64,000 nt of DNA from Rhizobium esperanzae (GTDB lineage: Bacteria > Pseudomonadota > Alphaproteobacteria > Rhizobiales > Rhizobiaceae). The DNA lies in the NCBI RefSeq assembly GCF_014197615.1, contig NZ_JACIFY010000016.1:62001-126000 (forward strand). The letters are read 5' to 3'. This document shows, piece after piece, positions 7,530 through 15,692 of this stretch. The position numbers and the translations under genes are program-made. A model generated the notes under the pieces. It did no database searches and was not told the origin of the DNA. It saw only the letters and a program-made list of their open reading frames with translations. Position 1 is the stretch's first letter. Every line of letters begins with the position of its first letter.

Positions 7530-9275
7530 ATGCCGCGCTTTCTCTCATGGCTCATGTCATGCGCAATTCTTGTCTTGCTGACCTCATGCAGCGATTTTGA
7601 CAAAGAGTTCACCGTCCAGTCGGCAAAAACCACGATCGAAGTCTCTACCGACGGCACTGCCTTTGTGTCGGAAAGCTTCGATATCCTGGTCAAGAAGGCG
7701 ACAAACTACGGTGGCGTTTACGTCGACATTCCTCAGCGTTTCAAGGATTCGTTAGGCAGCGTTCACTGGCGGGATTTCGTTCTGGTCGCCGCCCGGCGTG
7801 ACGGATCCGACGAATATTATTTCAAAGAAAACAACGTGCCCGGCTATTCTATTTACGTCGGTAAGGAACACTGCAGAAGCTGCCCAGCGGATATCGTCAC
7901 CGGCGTCACAAAGATCCAGATCTCGTACCGGCTCGGCCGCCTAGTCCGTCAGGAAGGCGATCGTCAGATTCTTTTCTTGCCGGCCTATATGGGGCATGTC
8001 CACGGCCAAGGCGCGCAAAAGACACTTGCTCTAAGGGTGCCGCCCGGCGGAACGCTACGCCCTTTGCGCAATATTCCGGGGGCCTATGACGTCATACAGA
8101 AGGCACCGGATGAAATTGTGGTGTCTATTGCGGCGGGCAAAGGGGATCGGATTCTGCCGGACGTCGAGGTCGAATATCCCGGAGGAACTTTTTCGGGCGG
8201 AACGAGCGACAGCCGCGTGTGGCGGTGGCTCTCCGATCACTTTCTCCCATTCCTCAGCATTTTAGGGCCGCTGATCGTCGGCCTGGTTGTTATCCTCAAA
8301 TTTCGACCTTCGTGGCTTTTGCCTGCACCATTGATAGCGGTCGACACTAGAATGACGGAAAGCATATCCCCCGCTCTGGCAGCCTATCTGTTCCGGGACT
8401 GGAGGGCGGACGCGGCAAAAGCGGCCTTCATGGCGTCTGTCTGCCATCTCGCAGTGAAACGAACGCTTCGCATTTCCAGCCTGGATGAGGATGCGGAGGC
8501 TTCTGACTTGTTGGCAAAGCACGAGCGCAGGAAGGGCAAGCCGGGTCGCGCCAAATGGTACAGTCTCCCGGCTGCGACGCGCTTGGTATTTGGGCGAATT
8601 GGAAGGGAGCGGCCTGTCGGTGATCGGCGCAGACTTAAAAACGCCAGGCCTGATGTGAGGGCTGAATTGCATAGGACAGTCGCTGAGGAGTATCGGAAGA
8701 TCAGAGGCATAGATCGGTGGAGCTTGATCGCTGTAGTTTCGATTTTGGCTCTTGGCATTGCCGTCTCTCGTTATTCTGGCCTTTTTACCTTTTCTGCGGC
8801 GATCTGCGGCATATTGTTTATACCTTTGATAGTTTTAATGATGTTCCGGCACCCAGAGCGGTTCCCCGTACCAATCGACGGCTTCCAACGGTTCAAGCGG
8901 GCGGTTGGCCTGATTGTGGGTTTCCCGACGCTGATGATTTTCGCAATTTCCTATATTTGCACGACTGAGGTTATTAGCGAACAGCGGCCATATCTGGCGG
9001 CGATCTTGTTGGATATCGTCGGCATCGTGATTATTCTGGGAATGCTGCGCATGCCTACGCCGAAGCAGCAGCAGATCCATAATAATATGCTTATTTTGAA
9101 TCGTTATTTCCGTGGCGAGATCGATGGCCCGGCAATGTCGGTCGAGTGCTACGAGCACTATCTGCCGTTCGCAGTCGCGCTTGATGCCGAGCACTACTGG
9201 ACCGAACGCTTCAATTTCTGGCGGGAGAGCGAGAAGATGGATGCCTATGCCCCTGATTGGCGCATAAGTTCCTAG
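7530..9275 (+). CDS. DUF2207-type membrane lipoprotein, divergent paralogue
   Basis: A 581-residue protein with the DUF2207 layout: exported N-terminal beta-rich domain (residues 25-225), then transmembrane helices and a cytoplasmic part. The start at 7530 gives MPRFLSWLMSCAILVLLTSC, a lipoprotein signal with lipobox LTSC (Cys20) and GCAGGCGG upstream; an earlier in-frame start at 7443 would spoil this. Hydrophobic segments occur near FLPFLSILGPLIVGLVVIL, around WSLIAVVSILALGIAV and near LMIFAISYICT. It is paralogous to the gene at 11455 but lacks its Gly-rich tail, and its bases are visibly less GC-rich than its neighbours, suggesting faster drift or acquisition. Function unknown; the family often accompanies LemA. 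Confidence 0.75.
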   Translation: MPRFLSWLMSCAILVLLTSCSDFDKEFTVQSAKTTIEVSTDGTAFVSESFDILVKKATNYGGVYVDIPQRFKDSLGSVHWRDFVLVAARRDGSDEYYFKENNVPGYSIYVGKEHCRSCPADIVTGVTKIQISYRLGRLVRQEGDRQILFLPAYMGHVHGQGAQKTLALRVPPGGTLRPLRNIPGAYDVIQKAPDEIVVSIAAGKGDRILPDVEVEYPGGTFSGGTSDSRVWRWLSDHFLPFLSILGPLIVGLVVILKFRPSWLLPAPLIAVDTRMTESISPALAAYLFRDWRADAAKAAFMASVCHLAVKRTLRISSLDEDAEASDLLAKHERRKGKPGRAKWYSLPAATRLVFGRIGRERPVGDRRRLKNARPDVRAELHRTVAEEYRKIRGIDRWSLIAVVSILALGIAVSRYSGLFTFSAAICGILFIPLIVLMMFRHPERFPVPIDGFQRFKRAVGLIVGFPTLMIFAISYICTTEVISEQRPYLAAILLDIVGIVIILGMLRMPTPKQQQIHNNMLILNRYFRGEIDGPAMSVECYEHYLPFAVALDAEHYWTERFNFWRESEKMDAYAPDWRISS

Positions 9276-9389
9276 ATTGGGCGGCAGTATCAAAGTCTCA
9301 TCGAAATCCGCCGAAGAATGACTGCGCCAAGATGACTTTGTTATGCCGAATCACTAACGTGCGATCATCAAATCGGGGAGCTCATCTGC

Positions 9390-9941
9390 ATGTACGTGAT
9401 ACTGGGTATTATCGTTGTCATCGCACTCTACGTCGTCTTCATCTACAACGGCCTGGTTCGCTCACGGCAGATGGCGGAGGAAGCCTGGTCGGGCATCGAT
9501 GTGCAGCTGAAGCGCCGTGCCGATCTGATCCCGAACCTGATCGAGACGGTCAAGGGTTATGCCGCCCATGAGAAGTCGACGCTCGAAGAGGTGGTTGCGC
9601 TCCGCAACAAGGCGCAGGCCGTACCATCGGGCGATGTTGCCGGCAGGGCGCAGGCGGAAGGCCTGCTCGGCCAAGCGCTCGGCCGGGTCATCGCGCTCGC
9701 CGAGGCCTATCCCGATCTCAAGGCCAACCAGAACTTTGCCGAATTGCAGGCTTCGCTGGAAACCATGGAAGGCGAGCTGCAGATGGCGCGCCGCTATTAC
9801 AATGGTGCGGCCCGCGATCTGAACGTCAAGGTCGAAAGCTTCCCCTCCAATCTCGTCGCCGGCCAGTTCGGTTTTGCCAAGCGGGACTATTTCGAAATCA
9901 CCAACGAGGCCGATCGCGCCGTCCCCAGCGTCAAATTCTGA
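9390..9941 (+). CDS. lemA: LemA family membrane protein
   Basis: A 183-residue protein with an N-terminal transmembrane helix (VILGIIVVIALYVVFIYNGL) followed by the LemA helical bundle. Family signatures are EAWSGIDVQLKRRADLIPNL, then VVALRNKAQ, ANQNFAELQASLETME and the C-terminal YYNGAARDLNVKVESFPSN. LemA proteins are membrane-anchored with a cytoplasmic four-helix bundle; their role is unclear, possibly with membrane stress or secretion. The start has GGGGAG upstream. It sits between two DUF2207 genes, the usual partner family. Family call is secure. Confidence 0.93.
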   Translation: MYVILGIIVVIALYVVFIYNGLVRSRQMAEEAWSGIDVQLKRRADLIPNLIETVKGYAAHEKSTLEEVVALRNKAQAVPSGDVAGRAQAEGLLGQALGRVIALAEAYPDLKANQNFAELQASLETMEGELQMARRYYNGAARDLNVKVESFPSNLVAGQFGFAKRDYFEITNEADRAVPSVKF

Positions 9942-10022
9942 CGATCCGGCATTTTGCCTTTGCGAGAAAGCGGTTAAGAGCAAGGGCAGATTGCGGCCGA
10001 TAAGGCTCGCCCAGAACAGGAT

Positions 10023-10049
10023 GATTTTAGGCCGGGTCGGCCTAAAATC
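10023..10049. terminator. Hairpin after lemA
   Basis: A perfect 12-bp stem, GATTTTAGGCCG and CGGCCTAAAATC, with a 3-nt loop lies 82 bp after the lemA stop. No T-run follows, so it is a weak rho-independent terminator at best; it may be part of the rhizobial repeat that follows at 10076. Confidence 0.45.
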
Positions 10050-10075
10050 TGAATCCCGTTCTAAATTAAAGAGTT

Positions 10076-10125
10076 AGAGCATGATGTCATGAGAAAACCG
10101 CTCACACTTTTCGGCATCATGCTCT
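10076..10125. repeat. Rhizobial palindromic repeat before aroA
   Basis: Outer palindrome AGAGCATGATG and CATCATGCTCT enclose the core GAAAAGTGTGAGCGGTTTTC (read on the minus strand). It belongs to the same family as the elements at 3341, 25767 and 52651. It ends 18 bp before the aroA ATG, so it is part of the aroA leader. Confidence 0.75.
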
Positions 10126-10143
10126 AGGGACGGAAGACACAGC

Positions 10144-11418
10144 ATGACACGCACAGCCAAACTCACGATCATCCCGCCGGGCAAGCCGCTTTCGGGCCGC
10201 GCCATGCCGCCGGGCTCCAAATCGATCACCAATCGAGCCCTGCTGCTCGCCGGCCTTGCCAAGGGCACGAGCCGGCTGACCGGCGCGCTGAAGAGCGACG
10301 ATACGCGTTATATGGCCGATGCGCTGCGTGCGATGGGTGTTGCGATCGACGAGCCCGACGACACCACCTTCGTCGTCACCGGCAGCGGCAGGCTGCAGCC
10401 GCCGAAGGCGCCGCTCTTCCTCGGCAATGCCGGCACGGCGACACGCTTCCTGACGGCAGCGGTTGCTTCTGTCGACGGCACGGTTGTCGTCGATGGCGAC
10501 GAACATATGCGCAAGCGCCCGATCGGTCCGCTGATCGATGCGCTGAAATCGCTCGGACTGGATGCCGAAGCCCCGACCGGTTGCCCACCCGTGACGGTAC
10601 GCGGCAACGGGCATTTCGCTTCGGGCCGCGTCGAAATCGATGCCGGCCTGTCCAGCCAGTATGTGTCGGCGCTTCTGATGGCCGCACCGCTTGCCCAGCC
10701 GGGTGCGAACGCGCCTGTCACGATCGCGCTCGCCGGTACCGATATTGGCGCGCGCGGCTATGTCGATCTCACGCTGGCGGCCATGGAGGCCTTCGGCGCC
10801 AAGATGGAACAGCTCGATGCCGCAACCTGGCGCGTCGCCGCGACCGGCTATACCGCCGCCGATTTCGTCATCGAGCCGGATGCATCCGCCGCGACCTATC
10901 TCTGGGCGGCCGAAGTGCTGAGTGGCGGCGAGATCGATCTCGGCGTGCCGAACGATGCCTTCACCCAGCCGGATGCCAAGGCCTACGAAACGATCGCCAA
11001 ATTCCCGCATCTGCCGGCCGAAATCGATGGCTCGCAGATGCAGGACGCTGTTCCGACGATCGCCGTGCTTGCCGCTTTCAACGAGACGCCGGTCCGCTTC
11101 GTCGGCATCGCCAATCTGCGCGTCAAGGAATGCGACCGCATCCGGGCGCTATCGACGGGGCTCAACAATATCCGCGAAGGCCTGGCTGTCGAGGAGGGCG
11201 ACGATCTGATCGTCCAGTCCGATCCTGCTCTCGCCGGTCAGACGCTGCCGGCCGAGATCGATACCTTTGCCGATCATCGCATCGCCATGAGTTTCGCGCT
11301 CGCCGGCCTGAAGATCGACGGCATCACCATTCTCGATCCCGATTGCGTCGGCAAGACCTACCCCGCCTATTGGCGGACGCTCGCCGCCCTCGGCGTGACA
11401 TATCGGGACAATGATTGA
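10144..11418 (+). CDS. aroA: 3-phosphoshikimate 1-carboxyvinyltransferase (EPSP synthase), class I-like
   Basis: A 424-residue EPSP synthase that joins PEP to shikimate-3-phosphate in aromatic amino acid synthesis. Active-site residues can be traced: Lys26 and Arg31 in PPGSKSITNRALLLA, the PEP loop GNAGTATRF (94-102), Arg125 in MRKRPIGPLIDAL, the Gln in GLSSQYVSALL, Asp in MQDAVPTIAV, Glu in LRVKECDRIRA, and the C-terminal Lys in CVGKTYPAYW. The motifs are of class I type, whereas the well-known rhizobial/Agrobacterium enzyme is class II. Phe102 replaces the Pro normally next to the PEP-loop Arg (E. coli Pro101). It is embedded among lemA/DUF2207 genes, not with cmk-rpsA. Enzyme family is firm; whether it is the main AroA is open. 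Confidence 0.9.
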   Translation: MTRTAKLTIIPPGKPLSGRAMPPGSKSITNRALLLAGLAKGTSRLTGALKSDDTRYMADALRAMGVAIDEPDDTTFVVTGSGRLQPPKAPLFLGNAGTATRFLTAAVASVDGTVVVDGDEHMRKRPIGPLIDALKSLGLDAEAPTGCPPVTVRGNGHFASGRVEIDAGLSSQYVSALLMAAPLAQPGANAPVTIALAGTDIGARGYVDLTLAAMEAFGAKMEQLDAATWRVAATGYTAADFVIEPDASAATYLWAAEVLSGGEIDLGVPNDAFTQPDAKAYETIAKFPHLPAEIDGSQMQDAVPTIAVLAAFNETPVRFVGIANLRVKECDRIRALSTGLNNIREGLAVEEGDDLIVQSDPALAGQTLPAEIDTFADHRIAMSFALAGLKIDGITILDPDCVGKTYPAYWRTLAALGVTYRDND

Positions 11419-11454
11419 CGGAAACGCAGCCGAGGCTGCCGGCGGGAGACAGGG

Positions 11455-13389
11455 ATGGGGCGTCGGTTTTTCGGATTTTGTTTTGCACTGCTCTTGATGC
11501 TCGCGGCGCCGGCGGCCTTTGCCGCCGAGGTGATCGACAGTTTCGCCTCCGACATCGCGCTCGAAAAAAGCGGCGCGATGAAGGTAGCGGAAACGATCAC
11601 CGTCAATGCCGAGGGCAACCGGATCAATCACGGCATCTTCCGTGATTTCCCGCTCTATTTCACCGATGCCGCAGGCCGCCGCCGCAGCGTCGATTTCGAT
11701 ATAGTGTCGGTCACGCGCGACGGCGCGGACGAGCCCTGGCACACGGAATCGATTTCGGACGGCATCCGCATCTATGCCGGCTCCGCCGAGGTGACGGTGA
11801 CACCGGGCCGCCACCGCTATGTCTTTACCTACAAGACCAACCGCCAGATCCGCTATTTCGACGATCATGACGAACTTTACTGGAACGTCACCGGCAATGG
11901 CTGGCTCTTCCCGATCCGCTCGGCCACGGCGACGGTGACGCTGCCGCCTGGTGTCAGCGCGACGGAGACCACCTTCTTCACCGGCCCTCAGGGCGCCAGG
12001 GGAAAGGACGCCAGCGTGAGCGAGACCGGGGCCAGCCTTATCTTTTCCACCACCGCACCGCTCGATGCCAAGGAAGGGCTGACTTTCGCGATCCGCATGC
12101 CGAAGGGCTCGATCGATCCGCCGAGCGCGGATATGGAAAGCAGTTGGTGGCTCAAGGACAACCGCGATTATTTCATCGGCTTCGGCGGCCTGATCCTGGT
12201 TTTCGCCTATTATCTCAGATCATGGCTGAAGGTCGGCCGCGATCCTGCCCGCGGTGTCGTCGTACCGCGCTGGGACGCGCCTGACGGCATCTCGCCGGCG
12301 CTGGTCAATTACATCGACAATAAGGGCTTCTCCGGCGGGGGCTGGACGGCGCTTTCCGCCACGGCGCTCAATCTGGCGGTCCGCGGTTACGTCAAACTCG
12401 AAGACCTGAAGAATTCGATCATCATTCGCGGCACGGGCAAAGCGCTCGGCAAGGAGAAATTCCAGGCCGGCGAGAGCGAACTGCTGAGGGTTGCCGGCGG
12501 CGCCGGTGCGACGCTGACGATCGACAAGGCCAATGGCGAGCGGGTGAAATCCGTCGGCCAGTCCTTCCGTTCGGCGATCGAGAAGGAACACCGCGGCAAA
12601 TATTACAATGCCAATCTTGGCTATACCATAGGCGGCATCGCGCTCAGCGCCGCCGCCCTGGTGACGCTGTTCGTCTTTGGCTCGCTGGAGCCGGACACGA
12701 TCGCGCTGATACTGATCCCGACCGCCATCTCGGTCTTCGTTGCGGTTTTTGTTGCCGGCTTCGTCCGGTCGCTGCATCGCGGCAGTTCGCTGTTCGGCAA
12801 GATCATTGCCATCATCGCCGCAGCGATCGGTGTTTTCGTCGGCATCGGCATCCTGTCGGCCATGGTCCTGGCGCTCGCCTCCTCGCTGGTGAAGCTGCAC
12901 GAAACGCCGATGCTCTTTGCCGTCGGCGGTATCGTGCTGCTCAACATCCTGTATTTCTTCATCATGGGCGCACCGACGCCGCTCGGCACCAAGATGATGG
13001 ACGGGATAGACGGTCTGCGCCAATATCTGACGCTGGCCGAAAAGGACCGGATGAACACGGCTGGCGCCCCGCAAATGTCGCCGCAGCACTTCGAGACGCT
13101 GCTGCCCTATGCGGTGGCGCTCGGCGTCGAGAAACCCTGGTCGCGCACCTTCGAGGCCTGGCTGGCGGCCGCTGCTGCCGGTGCCGCCGCGGCCTATGCG
13201 CCCGGCTGGTATTCCGGCAATTTCAACAGCGGCAGCTTCTCCGATCGCATCGGCGGCTTTTCCTCGTCGATGGCCTCGACGATCGCCTCGACCATACCCG
13301 CGCCGCCGCCGTCGAGCTCATCCTCCGGTTTTTCCGGCGGCGGTTCGTCCGGCGGCGGTGGCGGCGGCGGGGGCGGCGGGGGCTGGTAA
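11455..13389 (+). CDS. DUF2207 membrane protein with Gly-rich C-terminal tail
   Basis: A 644-residue protein: signal peptide (RFFGFCFALLLMLAAPAAFA, cleaved near residue 23), an extracytoplasmic DUF2207 domain (about 25-230, containing NRINHGIFRDFPLYF), a transmembrane helix (FIGFGGLILVFAYYL), a cytoplasmic region beginning with PRWDAPDGISPALVNYI, and several hydrophobic helices (residues about 390-510). The C terminus is low complexity: Ala-rich, Ser/Pro-rich, then Gly-Ser-rich ending in a run of Gly and a final Trp, as in many TPM/DUF2207 proteins. It follows aroA by 36 bp and may be cotranscribed. Paralogue of the gene at 7530. Function unknown. Confidence 0.85.
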   Translation: MGRRFFGFCFALLLMLAAPAAFAAEVIDSFASDIALEKSGAMKVAETITVNAEGNRINHGIFRDFPLYFTDAAGRRRSVDFDIVSVTRDGADEPWHTESISDGIRIYAGSAEVTVTPGRHRYVFTYKTNRQIRYFDDHDELYWNVTGNGWLFPIRSATATVTLPPGVSATETTFFTGPQGARGKDASVSETGASLIFSTTAPLDAKEGLTFAIRMPKGSIDPPSADMESSWWLKDNRDYFIGFGGLILVFAYYLRSWLKVGRDPARGVVVPRWDAPDGISPALVNYIDNKGFSGGGWTALSATALNLAVRGYVKLEDLKNSIIIRGTGKALGKEKFQAGESELLRVAGGAGATLTIDKANGERVKSVGQSFRSAIEKEHRGKYYNANLGYTIGGIALSAAALVTLFVFGSLEPDTIALILIPTAISVFVAVFVAGFVRSLHRGSSLFGKIIAIIAAAIGVFVGIGILSAMVLALASSLVKLHETPMLFAVGGIVLLNILYFFIMGAPTPLGTKMMDGIDGLRQYLTLAEKDRMNTAGAPQMSPQHFETLLPYAVALGVEKPWSRTFEAWLAAAAAGAAAAYAPGWYSGNFNSGSFSDRIGGFSSSMASTIASTIPAPPPSSSSSGFSGGGSSGGGGGGGGGGGW

Positions 13390-13454
13390 GCTTTCGCGCT
13401 TGACCTTTCGGCCCTTGGCCCTTAACCGCCAGAGGCAAAAGGAAAGGGTGGCGC

Positions 13455-14738
13455 ATGAAGGTTCTGTTGATCGGATCGGGCGGACGCGAGCATGCGCTCG
13501 CCTGGAAGCTGGCGCAATCGCCGTTGCTGAGCGAATTTTATGCCGCGCCCGGCAATCCCGGCATCGGCGAACATGCCGTCCTCGTGCCTGTGAATATCGA
13601 GGATCACGAAGCGGTCGCCGCCTTCTGCCGGGACAAGGCGATCGATTTCGTCGTCGTCGGCCCGGAGGCGCCGCTGGTGGCCGGTCTCGCCGACCGTCTG
13701 CGCGCCGATGGCCTGGTGGTTTTCGGCCCCTCGGCCGGCGCTGCCCAGCTCGAAGGCTCCAAGGGCTTCACCAAGGATATCTGCGCCCGCTACGGCATTC
13801 CCACCGGCGCCTACCAGCGCTTCAACAATGCACCGAAGGCCAAGGCCTATATCCGCGCTCAGGGCGCACCGATCGTCGTCAAGGCGGACGGTCTTGCCGC
13901 CGGCAAGGGCGTGACGGTGGCGATGACGCTGGATGAGGCGCTTGATGCCGTCGACGATTGCTTCGAGGGCGCCTTCGGCGCGGCCGGGGCCGAAGTCGTC
14001 GTCGAAGCCTATCTCGATGGCGAAGAGGCGAGCTTCTTCTGCCTCTGCGATGGAAAACATGCGCTGCCGCTCGCAACCGCCCAGGATCACAAACGGGTGG
14101 GCGAGGGCGATACCGGCGTCAACACCGGCGGCATGGGCGCCTATTCGCCGGCGCCTGTGATGACCGCCGAGATGGTCGAGCGCACCATGAAGGAGATCAT
14201 CGAACCGACGATGCGCGGCATGGCCGAGAGCGGTCATCCCTTCTCCGGCGTTTTTTTCGCCGGGCTGATGATCACCGCGAAAGGACCGGAGCTGATCGAA
14301 TACAATGTCCGCTTCGGCGATCCCGAATGCCAGGTGATGATGATGCGGCTGAAGAGCGATCTGCTGCCGCTGCTGCTCGCCACCGCCAACGGCACGCTCG
14401 ATCAGGTGAAAGCCGAATGGAGCGACGATCCGGCGCTGACGGTGGTCATGGCTTCCAAGGGGTATCCCGCCGCCTACGAGAAGAACACACCGATCCTCGC
14501 GCTGCCGGATGCCGGCGAGGGTGAGAAGGTGTTTCATGCCGGCACGGCTTTGAAGGACGGCGCGCTGGTTGCGACCGGCGGCCGCGTGCTCAACGTCACC
14601 GCATCGGGCGGCACGGTCGCTGCAGCCAAGGACCGCGCCTACGCGCTGCTCGACAGGGTGAAATGGGAAAACGGCTTCTGCCGGCGCGACATCGGCTGGC
14701 GGGCGATCGAGCGCGAGACTGGCCCCGATAAAGTATAA
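13455..14738 (+). CDS. purD: Phosphoribosylamine-glycine ligase (GAR synthetase)
   Basis: A 427-residue ATP-grasp enzyme for step two of purine synthesis, joining glycine to phosphoribosylamine. The N terminus MKVLLIGSGGREHALAWKLA is the PurD signature; ATP-grasp elements include APIVVKADGLAAGKGVTVA, the conserved GEEASFFCLCDG, GEGDTGVNTGGMGAYSPAP and YNVRFGDPECQVMM. Length and motif order are standard. It is preceded by AAAGGGTGG and lies 66 bp after the DUF2207 gene. Purine genes are scattered in rhizobia, so its isolation is not unusual. Confidence 0.97.
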   Translation: MKVLLIGSGGREHALAWKLAQSPLLSEFYAAPGNPGIGEHAVLVPVNIEDHEAVAAFCRDKAIDFVVVGPEAPLVAGLADRLRADGLVVFGPSAGAAQLEGSKGFTKDICARYGIPTGAYQRFNNAPKAKAYIRAQGAPIVVKADGLAAGKGVTVAMTLDEALDAVDDCFEGAFGAAGAEVVVEAYLDGEEASFFCLCDGKHALPLATAQDHKRVGEGDTGVNTGGMGAYSPAPVMTAEMVERTMKEIIEPTMRGMAESGHPFSGVFFAGLMITAKGPELIEYNVRFGDPECQVMMMRLKSDLLPLLLATANGTLDQVKAEWSDDPALTVVMASKGYPAAYEKNTPILALPDAGEGEKVFHAGTALKDGALVATGGRVLNVTASGGTVAAAKDRAYALLDRVKWENGFCRRDIGWRAIERETGPDKV

Positions 14739-14831
14739 ACCGGCACGTTCTTTAAATTTTTACCCTTTCCCCTGACGGGATGGAAACAAAGCTGCGTTAT
14801 ACCGCTCCTACGGTAAGACGGAGGTGCGTTC

Positions 14832-15317
14832 ATGCGTCAGATTTTCTTCGGTGCGGCAGTCCTGCTGATGGCAGGCCCGGTGATGGCCTCCTCGATCGAG
14901 GTGGTCGGTACGGCTGCCCCGCGCGCTGACGGCAGCATCGTCACCGAAAGCTGTGCCAATTGCCCGCCGCTGCAGGCCGATGCCACCAAAAAGGACTATA
15001 CGGTGCCGGAACTGAAGCCCGGCGTCCTTCAGGCGAGCGAAGTCCGCGATGTCGGCGGCGAAAAGAAGATCTATCGCACCGAGGGCTGGATGGGCGGCTC
15101 GCCCGTTCTCTTCGTCAGCAAGGCGACCCCGGAAGCGATGGTTGCCGCCGTGCCGCCGGCCCCGCCCGCAGACGGGATCGACATGAACGCTACGACCGCA
15201 GCCGTCATCGGCGGTGACGTCAAGCCGGTTGTAGCAGGCATGGCTGAACGGCCGGCGAGCCTCGACACTTCCGAATTCAAGCTGCGTGTCGAAGGCAATT
15301 CCAGCAACGCCAGATAA
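14832..15317 (+). CDS. Small exported protein with CxxC motif, unknown function
   Basis: A 161-residue protein with a clear signal peptide (MRQIFFGAAVLLMAGPVMAS, cleavage after VMA at residue 19). The mature part has a CxxC motif (ESCANCPPL), a central block VRDVGGEKKIYRTEGWMGGS, a Pro/Ala-rich linker and a C-terminal segment DTSEFKLRVE. It is thus periplasmic or secreted. It resembles short rhizobial proteins that databases label as HPE1-like (after a Liberibacter effector candidate), but that is from memory and is not secure. It is followed by a good hairpin terminator and appears monocistronic. Confidence 0.65.
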   Translation: MRQIFFGAAVLLMAGPVMASSIEVVGTAAPRADGSIVTESCANCPPLQADATKKDYTVPELKPGVLQASEVRDVGGEKKIYRTEGWMGGSPVLFVSKATPEAMVAAVPPAPPADGIDMNATTAAVIGGDVKPVVAGMAERPASLDTSEFKLRVEGNSSNAR

Positions 15318-15377
15318 AGTTCCCTGCCCCCGCCCGATCAAGGTTTCGATCGTTTGGGGGTCCACCGCAGGTGGGCC

Positions 15378-15418
15378 GAATGCACCCTCGATGAGCAGCG
15401 GGGGTGCATTCTTGTTTG
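15378..15418 (+). terminator. Rho-independent terminator
   Basis: GAATGCACCC (15378-15387) pairs perfectly with GGGTGCATTC (15402-15411) and is followed by TTGTTT. It lies 60 bp after the stop of the small exported protein. Confidence 0.65.
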
Positions 15419-15692
15419 ATGGGCCGAGCAAGCTGAGATTTCCAACACGAGCGATATTGCGATCATCGGAAATCCGACGCTGCGCTGTATAAATTGACCC
15501 CTTGATTTTTAGGGAAATCCGCATCGTTTTTAATAAAGTTAAAGCTTTTTTATAAAGTTAGCATCAATTGTTGCTTACCGGTCGCAGCATGTTGTTTTAG
15601 CAGCAGTAGACGCGTCGCCTTGTTCGGCGCGCTCGCACAGGCGGTAGAAAACCGCACCGGAATGCAGCCATTCATTCCCGTTGCGAGGCAAC
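15419..15692 (+). promoter_or_regulatory. AT-rich leader of the Cache chemoreceptor
   Basis: This gene-free stretch is distinctly AT-rich from about 15480 to 15580. It contains two copies of ATAAAGTTA (15533-15541 and 15552-15560), 19 bp apart. It probably carries the promoter of the chemoreceptor gene; no specific sigma site can be assigned by eye. Confidence 0.4.
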
